Below the pieces are notes generated by a model. It had not been told where the DNA came from. It did not search any database and saw only the letters and a list, made by a program, of their open reading frames with translations. The translations under genes and the position numbers were made by a program. Below, piece by piece: positions 6,378-9,474 of a stretch of 9,474 nt of DNA. Source of the DNA: an uncultured Erysipelotrichaceae bacterium (GTDB taxonomy: Bacteria > Bacillota_I > Bacilli_A > RF39 > UBA660); the NCBI GenBank assembly GCA_902797275.1, contig CADBSI010000010.1, forward strand, positions 1-9,474, written 5' to 3'. Each line of letters begins with the position of its first letter. Positions within the stretch are counted from its first letter, which is position 1.

Positions 6378-7481
6378 CTACTTTTCTATATAACCGGTTA
6401 TTTTTTTAGAATACATGTCATCTGTTATAGATTTATATCTTTTACCATCATAGTCATCAGTAAAGCCATTATAAGCTTTATAAATTTCATTAGTTTCAGT
6501 ATCATATACTCTTTCATAACCAAGAGTTGCATCACTTTGTTTTTGACTCATAATATCAAATGATTTATTTCTTTTATTCCAAGAATCCATTATTCCATCA
6601 CTTATTTGATTACCTATTGCTCTAATTTGTTGGAAGTTTTTCATGACTGTATCTTGTTGTTGATTAAATCCATTTATAAAGGTATCTGTGAATTCTAGTG
6701 AAGAACAAATAGTATTCAATATATCTTGCCAATCTATAAGTTCATCTTTTGGTGTTGTAATAAAGATAGCATCATATACATTTAAGTATTGTATATCTAT
6801 TTTTTTACCTGACATGATATTCTCATTAACATAGTATGGTCCTGGATCATATACATAAGCAGTAAATATTCCTTCACCATCTTTACCATTAGCATCTTTA
6901 AATGTTGCTCTTAGCATATCTCCACCTAAACTACCTTTACCTAAATTTTCACTTACAGTAAAATCTGTTAAAGTTGGAAATGTAAAGGTACTAGTATTAT
7001 TTAAAGTACCTAAATCATTAAATATTTTATAAAACCCTTCCGTATCTTTAGTGGCAATTACTGAAGTTTTTGCAAACATATCATTTGGATAATATTTTTG
7101 TTGCCATCTTTTTGCATCAACTGATTTATTATAACCTTCGGTTTTCATATTAAAGAAAAACTGATAAGTAGGATTTTCTGGATTATATACTTTAATTGTA
7201 TAATGAATAAAGTCTCCTAAAGTATCTACTTTCCATCCTTTTGGTTTTTTAATATTAAAATAAGAATTACTATAATCTTCTAAAACAATATTACTAACTT
7301 CACTTTTCCTAATTTTTAATTTACTATCAGGATTAATCATACTAATTCCTCCCTTCTTGCCAAGTAAAACAACAAGTAATACAACAATTACTACAAAAAG
7401 ACCTACTATCATTAAATTTTTTTTATCTTTGAAATTAAAATTTTTAATTTTTTCTTTCATATCTTTTATTTTTTCTTCCAT
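6378..7481 (-). CDS. single-pass membrane protein with large extracytoplasmic domain, unknown function
   Basis: 367 aa. A charged 22-residue cytoplasmic N-terminus, one transmembrane helix (about 23-40), then about 320 residues outside. The C-terminal end, from about NQISDGIMDSWNKR through SDATLGYERVYD, TNEIYKAYNGF and DDYDGKRYK, is compact and looks like a conserved module I recall at the end of other Firmicutes surface proteins, without an assigned function. The central part (YFNIKKPKGWKV onwards) resembles lipoprotein-like stress or adhesion domains only in general character. The start is the ATG at 7479..7481, preceded by AGGAG at five bases; an in-frame GTG five codons upstream would put this SD inside the gene. 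First gene of its operon. Confidence 0.78.
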   Translation of the reverse strand: MEEKIKDMKEKIKNFNFKDKKNLMIVGLFVVIVVLLVVLLGKKGGISMINPDSKLKIRKSEVSNIVLEDYSNSYFNIKKPKGWKVDTLGDFIHYTIKVYNPENPTYQFFFNMKTEGYNKSVDAKRWQQKYYPNDMFAKTSVIATKDTEGFYKIFNDLGTLNNTSTFTFPTLTDFTVSENLGKGSLGGDMLRATFKDANGKDGEGIFTAYVYDPGPYYVNENIMSGKKIDIQYLNVYDAIFITTPKDELIDWQDILNTICSSLEFTDTFINGFNQQQDTVMKNFQQIRAIGNQISDGIMDSWNKRNKSFDIMSQKQSDATLGYERVYDTETNEIYKAYNGFTDDYDGKRYKSITDDMYSKKITGYIEK

Positions 7482-7486
7482 ATAAA

Positions 7487-7491
7487 CTCCT
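7487..7491 (-). promoter_or_regulatory. ribosome binding site deciding the 7481 start
   Basis: AGGAG with a five-base spacer (TTTAT) before ATG at 7479..7481. It rules against the in-frame GTG at 7494..7496, which has no SD. Confidence 0.8.
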
Positions 7492-7501
7492 ATCACTGAC
7501 T

Positions 7502-7530
7502 AGTATATCTAAAATACTTAAAACTAACAA
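7502..7530 (-). promoter_or_regulatory. promoter of the surface-protein operon
   Basis: On the minus strand: -35 TTGTTA (7525..7530), 17-base spacer, -10 TATACT (7502..7507, five of six bases matching). Predicted start near 7495, giving a leader of about 14 bases holding the SD. The nested dyad at 7532..7570 abuts the -35. Confidence 0.6.
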
Positions 7531-7531
7531 T

Positions 7532-7570
7532 AAAGTTTCCATTTTAATCAATGATTATTTTGGAAACTTT
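7532..7570. promoter_or_regulatory. nested 39-bp dyad between divergent genes
   Basis: Outer arms AAAGTTTCCA (7532..7541) and TGGAAACTTT (7561..7570) pair perfectly over 10 bp. Inside, TAATCA (7545..7550) and TGATTA (7552..7557) form a second perfect repeat around a single A at 7551. Both share the same centre; the two three-base TTT segments between them do not pair. On the plus strand a T-run follows the right arm, so it could also act as a hairpin terminator, but no plus-strand gene ends here. Its place between two divergent promoters favours an operator. Confidence 0.6.
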
Positions 7571-7580
7571 TTTTATTTAC

Positions 7581-7622
7581 TTGACACAAAATATTTTTAA
7601 ATTTAAAAAAATATAGTACAAT
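7581..7622 (+). promoter_or_regulatory. promoter region of the dual-HTH regulator gene
   Basis: A perfect -35 box TTGACA (7581..7586) is followed at 17 bases by a poor -10 (TAAAAA, 7604..7609). A better -10, TACAAT (7617..7622), is too far from it (30 bases) and would need another -35. An SD-like GGTGAT (7629..7634) precedes the ATG at 7638. The promoter is in this interval, but its exact boxes are uncertain. Confidence 0.45.
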
Positions 7623-7637
7623 AACTTTGGTGATATT

Positions 7638-9320
7638 ATGTTTAAAGATTATTTAAATTCTTATTTAGAAAAGCTAAATTGTACAACTACTGAGTTAGCA
7701 AATATAACAAATATTAATAAATCAGTTATTAGTAGATATAGAAATGGAACCAGAATACCTAAACCAAATAGTAGTCAATTAAATAGTTTAATAAACTCAC
7801 TTATTATTCTTAATCAAGAAAATAATAATATTTTAGATAATAAAGAAATCGAAACTAATTTAAGAAAATCTCTTAATAAAGATGAATTTGATTATAACAC
7901 ATTAAGTAATAATTTAAATGAATTAATAAATGGTTTAAATATTAATTTAAAAGATATGTCAAAGTATATTAGTTTTGATTCGTCTTATATATCAAGAGTT
8001 AGATATAATAAAATTAAACCAAGTGAACCTTTAACTTTTATAAATAAAATATCTAATTATATAAAAATTAAATATACAAGTGAAACTGATTTAAATACTT
8101 TAAAAGAATTTTTTAACCAAGAGAATTTTATAAATTTAGAGAAAATAGTAAAAGATTATTTACTTAATAATAAATCTAATAATTATATAAGTGATTTTTT
8201 AATTAATCTTGATAACTTTGATTTAAATGATTATATAAAAGTAATTAAATTTGATGAATTAAAAGTACCAAACTTATTAATATATCATGTTAAAAATAAA
8301 AATTATTATGGTTTAGAAGAAATGAAAATGGCTGAGATTGATTTTTTTAAAGCAGCTGTTTTAAGTAAAAATAAAAGTGATATTTATATGATGAGTGATA
8401 TGAAAATGGAAGATATGGCAAGTGATATAGAATTTGGTAAAAAATGGATGCTTGGAATTGCTTTTTGTTTAAAAAAAGGAATACATATTAATATTATTCA
8501 TAATTTAGATAGACCGTTTAAAGAAATGATTTTAGGTCTTGAAAGTTGGATACCTCTTTATATGACCGGTTTAATTAACCCTTTTTATTTAAAAGATTAT
8601 AAAGACAATGTATTTGAACACTTAAATTATTTTAAATATCCAATTAGTTTAACTGGAGAAGCCATTAAAGGTCATCATGAGAAAGGTAAATACTATTTAA
8701 CTACCAATTTAAAAGAAATAAATTATTATCAAGAAAAAACTAATAATTTATTTAAAAAAGCCTTACCATTAATGGAGATTTATAATAATTCAAGTACTAA
8801 TTTCTTTAAAAGCTTTTTAAATAATAGTTTAAATATTAAAGAAAAAAGAGAAAGATATTTAACTAGTTTACCTATTTTTACCATTGAAAATAATTTATTA
8901 TTAAGTATTTTAAAAAGAAATAATTTAAATGATGATGAAATAAATAAAATCTTAGACTATAAAAAAGAAGAAGAAAATAATATTAATTTAATTTTAGAAA
9001 ATAATATTATAATTGATAATTGTTATGAATTTGATAATTCTTATTTAGCCTTAGAAAATATTTTCTATGAGAAAAAAATTTATTATACTAAAACTGAATT
9101 TAATAAGCATTTAAAAAGTACTAAGGAGTATGCTAAAAAAAATAAAAATTATTTTTTAAATATTAGTAATAATAAAGTTTTTAAAAATATTAATATAACT
9201 ATTTTAAATAATAACTATGTTATTGTTTCTAAAAGTAATAATCCTGTTATTCATTTTGTAATTAAACATGAAAAATTAATGAATGCTATTATTAATTTTT
9301 ATCCCATAGTAAAAGAGTAA
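7638..9320 (+). CDS. large helix-turn-helix regulator with two HTH segments and conserved core of unnamed family
   Basis: 560 aa, soluble, no membrane helix. Residues 14-45 (TTTELANITNINKSVISRYR, then NGTRIP) form an XRE-type helix-turn-helix. A second, similar segment lies at about 100-130 (NLKDMSKYISFDSSYISRVR, then YNKIKPSEP), suggesting a duplicated DNA-binding domain. A central domain (about 265-360) has the sharply conserved-looking core KKGIHINIIHNLDRPFKEM (279-297), LGLESWIPLYMTG (299-311) and KGHHEKGKYYLT (344-355); I recall similar cores in uncharacterised Firmicutes regulators, possibly a ligand-binding fold related to inactive phospholipase-D-like sensors, but that is a guess. The gene stands alone, diverging from the surface-protein operon across a nested dyad, so it may control itself and that operon. 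SD GGTGAT; stop lies within the terminator stem. Confidence 0.8.
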   Translation: MFKDYLNSYLEKLNCTTTELANITNINKSVISRYRNGTRIPKPNSSQLNSLINSLIILNQENNNILDNKEIETNLRKSLNKDEFDYNTLSNNLNELINGLNINLKDMSKYISFDSSYISRVRYNKIKPSEPLTFINKISNYIKIKYTSETDLNTLKEFFNQENFINLEKIVKDYLLNNKSNNYISDFLINLDNFDLNDYIKVIKFDELKVPNLLIYHVKNKNYYGLEEMKMAEIDFFKAAVLSKNKSDIYMMSDMKMEDMASDIEFGKKWMLGIAFCLKKGIHINIIHNLDRPFKEMILGLESWIPLYMTGLINPFYLKDYKDNVFEHLNYFKYPISLTGEAIKGHHEKGKYYLTTNLKEINYYQEKTNNLFKKALPLMEIYNNSSTNFFKSFLNNSLNIKEKRERYLTSLPIFTIENNLLLSILKRNNLNDDEINKILDYKKEEENNINLILENNIIIDNCYEFDNSYLALENIFYEKKIYYTKTEFNKHLKSTKEYAKKNKNYFLNISNNKVFKNINITILNNNYVIVSKSNNPVIHFVIKHEKLMNAIINFYPIVKE

Positions 9321-9342
9321 GAAAAACCTTACTCCTTTTTTT
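9311..9342 (+). terminator. convergent intrinsic terminator
   Basis: GAGTAAG (9315..9321) and CTTACTC (9328..9334) form a 7-bp stem with loop AAAAAC, followed by seven T residues (9336..9342). The regulator's TAA (9318..9320) lies in the left arm. Read from the minus strand the hairpin is followed by TTTT, so it may also serve the collagen-like gene arriving from the right. Confidence 0.85.
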
Positions 9343-9385
9343 AACCACCTGCTCCGGTAGGACCGGTTGGACCTGTTGGACCTAT
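9341..9385 (-). pseudogene. in-frame tail of the collagen-like gene beyond the early stop
   Basis: After TAA 9386..9388 the same frame continues IGPTGPTGPTGAGG to a second TAA (9341..9343), just before the terminator. The tail keeps the Gly-X-Y phase and has a distinct end (GAGG), as expected for the original C-terminus. Either the early stop is a recent nonsense change, or it is read through, or a base error in the assembly created it. Confidence 0.6.
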
Positions 9386-9474
9386 TTAACCAGTTGCTCC
9401 GGTTGGACCTGTTGGACCTATTTCACCAGTTGCTCCGGTTGGACCTGTTGGACCTATTTCACCAGTTGCTCCGG
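9344..9474. repeat. 36-bp direct repeats encoding collagen-like sequence
   Basis: Two complete units (9389..9424 and 9425..9460) are identical at every base. A third begins at 9461 and runs identically to the window end. The unit before them (9353..9388) matches over its last 24 bases except for one C to A change. Each unit encodes 12 residues (GPTGPTGATGEI on the minus strand). The block is visibly richer in GC than the rest of the window. Confidence 0.9.
9386..9474 (-). CDS. collagen-like Gly-X-Y repeat protein (C-terminal part, 5' end outside window)
   Basis: Read on the minus strand the frame gives unbroken Gly-X-Y triplets (GAT GEI GPT GPT) with Thr and Pro in the X and Y places, the pattern of bacterial collagen-like surface proteins that form triple helices. 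The visible frame ends at TAA 9386..9388, where the repeats on either side of the same position have GAA (Glu). Gly-X-Y codons resume directly after the stop. Such proteins in Firmicutes lie on spores or cell surfaces; this one's location is unknown because its N-terminus lies to the right. Codon and base composition differ from all other genes here, as repeats with Gly/Pro/Thr must. Confidence 0.8.
   Translation of the reverse strand, partial: GATGEIGPTGPTGATGEIGPTGPTGATG

Noticed and set aside
7479..7496. Start at GTG 7494..7496 for the 367-aa surface protein
   Set aside because: The AGGAG lies between this GTG and the ATG at 7481, so the ATG is the start.
7532..7580. Simple intrinsic terminator at the nested dyad
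   Set aside because: There is a T-run on the plus strand, but no plus-strand gene ends there and it sits between divergent starts; an operator explains the concentric symmetry better. Dual use is not excluded.
7581..7622. TTGACA paired with TACAAT as one promoter
   Set aside because: The spacing is 30 bases, far from the usual 16-18, so they cannot be one standard promoter.
9344..9474. CRISPR array
   Set aside because: The repeats are contiguous 36-bp units without unique spacers and encode Gly-X-Y in one frame.
1..9474. Mycoplasma-type genetic code (TGA as Trp)
   Set aside because: TGA ends the TetR-type and dgkA-like genes exactly at overlaps with the next starts, and Trp is encoded by TGG (e.g. 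the LiaF-like SGWW).

Overview
The window is very AT-rich bacterial DNA with tightly packed genes. Good Shine-Dalgarno (SD) sequences, TGA used as a stop codon (TetR-type and dgkA-like genes) and TGG for Trp all point to the standard bacterial code. Together with asparagine/lysine-rich proteins and envelope genes of Firmicutes type, this suggests an uncultured low-GC Bacilli/Firmicutes relative, plausibly of the gut, and not a code-4 Mycoplasma. This placement is an inference from composition and gene families.

Region 1 (1..4383, minus strand) is a compact operon with overlapping genes. In transcription order it holds an 18-codon leader ORF, a PAP2-type phosphatase, a DgkA-type undecaprenol/diacylglycerol kinase, a 69-aa two-helix membrane protein, a TetR-family regulator, a LiaF-like protein, a 159-aa membrane protein, a VanZ-like protein and an ABC-transporter ATPase cut by the window edge. 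Its promoter has an extended -10 overlapped by an 18-bp perfect inverted repeat, the kind of site a TetR dimer would bind. The set looks like a self-regulated module for lipid-carrier recycling and cell-envelope or antimicrobial stress.

Region 2 (4457..7530, minus strand) starts with a promoter at about 7502..7530 and encodes two membrane-anchored proteins with large predicted extracytoplasmic parts and a SanA/YdcF-type (DUF218) protein, ending at an intrinsic terminator (4658..4689). Beyond the terminator is a small 54-aa protein gene.

Region 3 (7502..7637) is a divergent control region. A nested 39-bp dyad sits between the minus-strand promoter and a TTGACA box facing the plus-strand gene. 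That gene (7638..9320) encodes a 560-aa regulator with two apparent helix-turn-helix segments and a conserved central domain without a name I can give.

Region 4 (9311..9474) has a convergent terminator hairpin and then the 3' end of a minus-strand gene for a collagen-like Gly-X-Y protein. It is made of identical 36-bp units, clearly richer in GC than its surroundings, and is interrupted by an in-frame stop that differs from the repeat consensus by one base.
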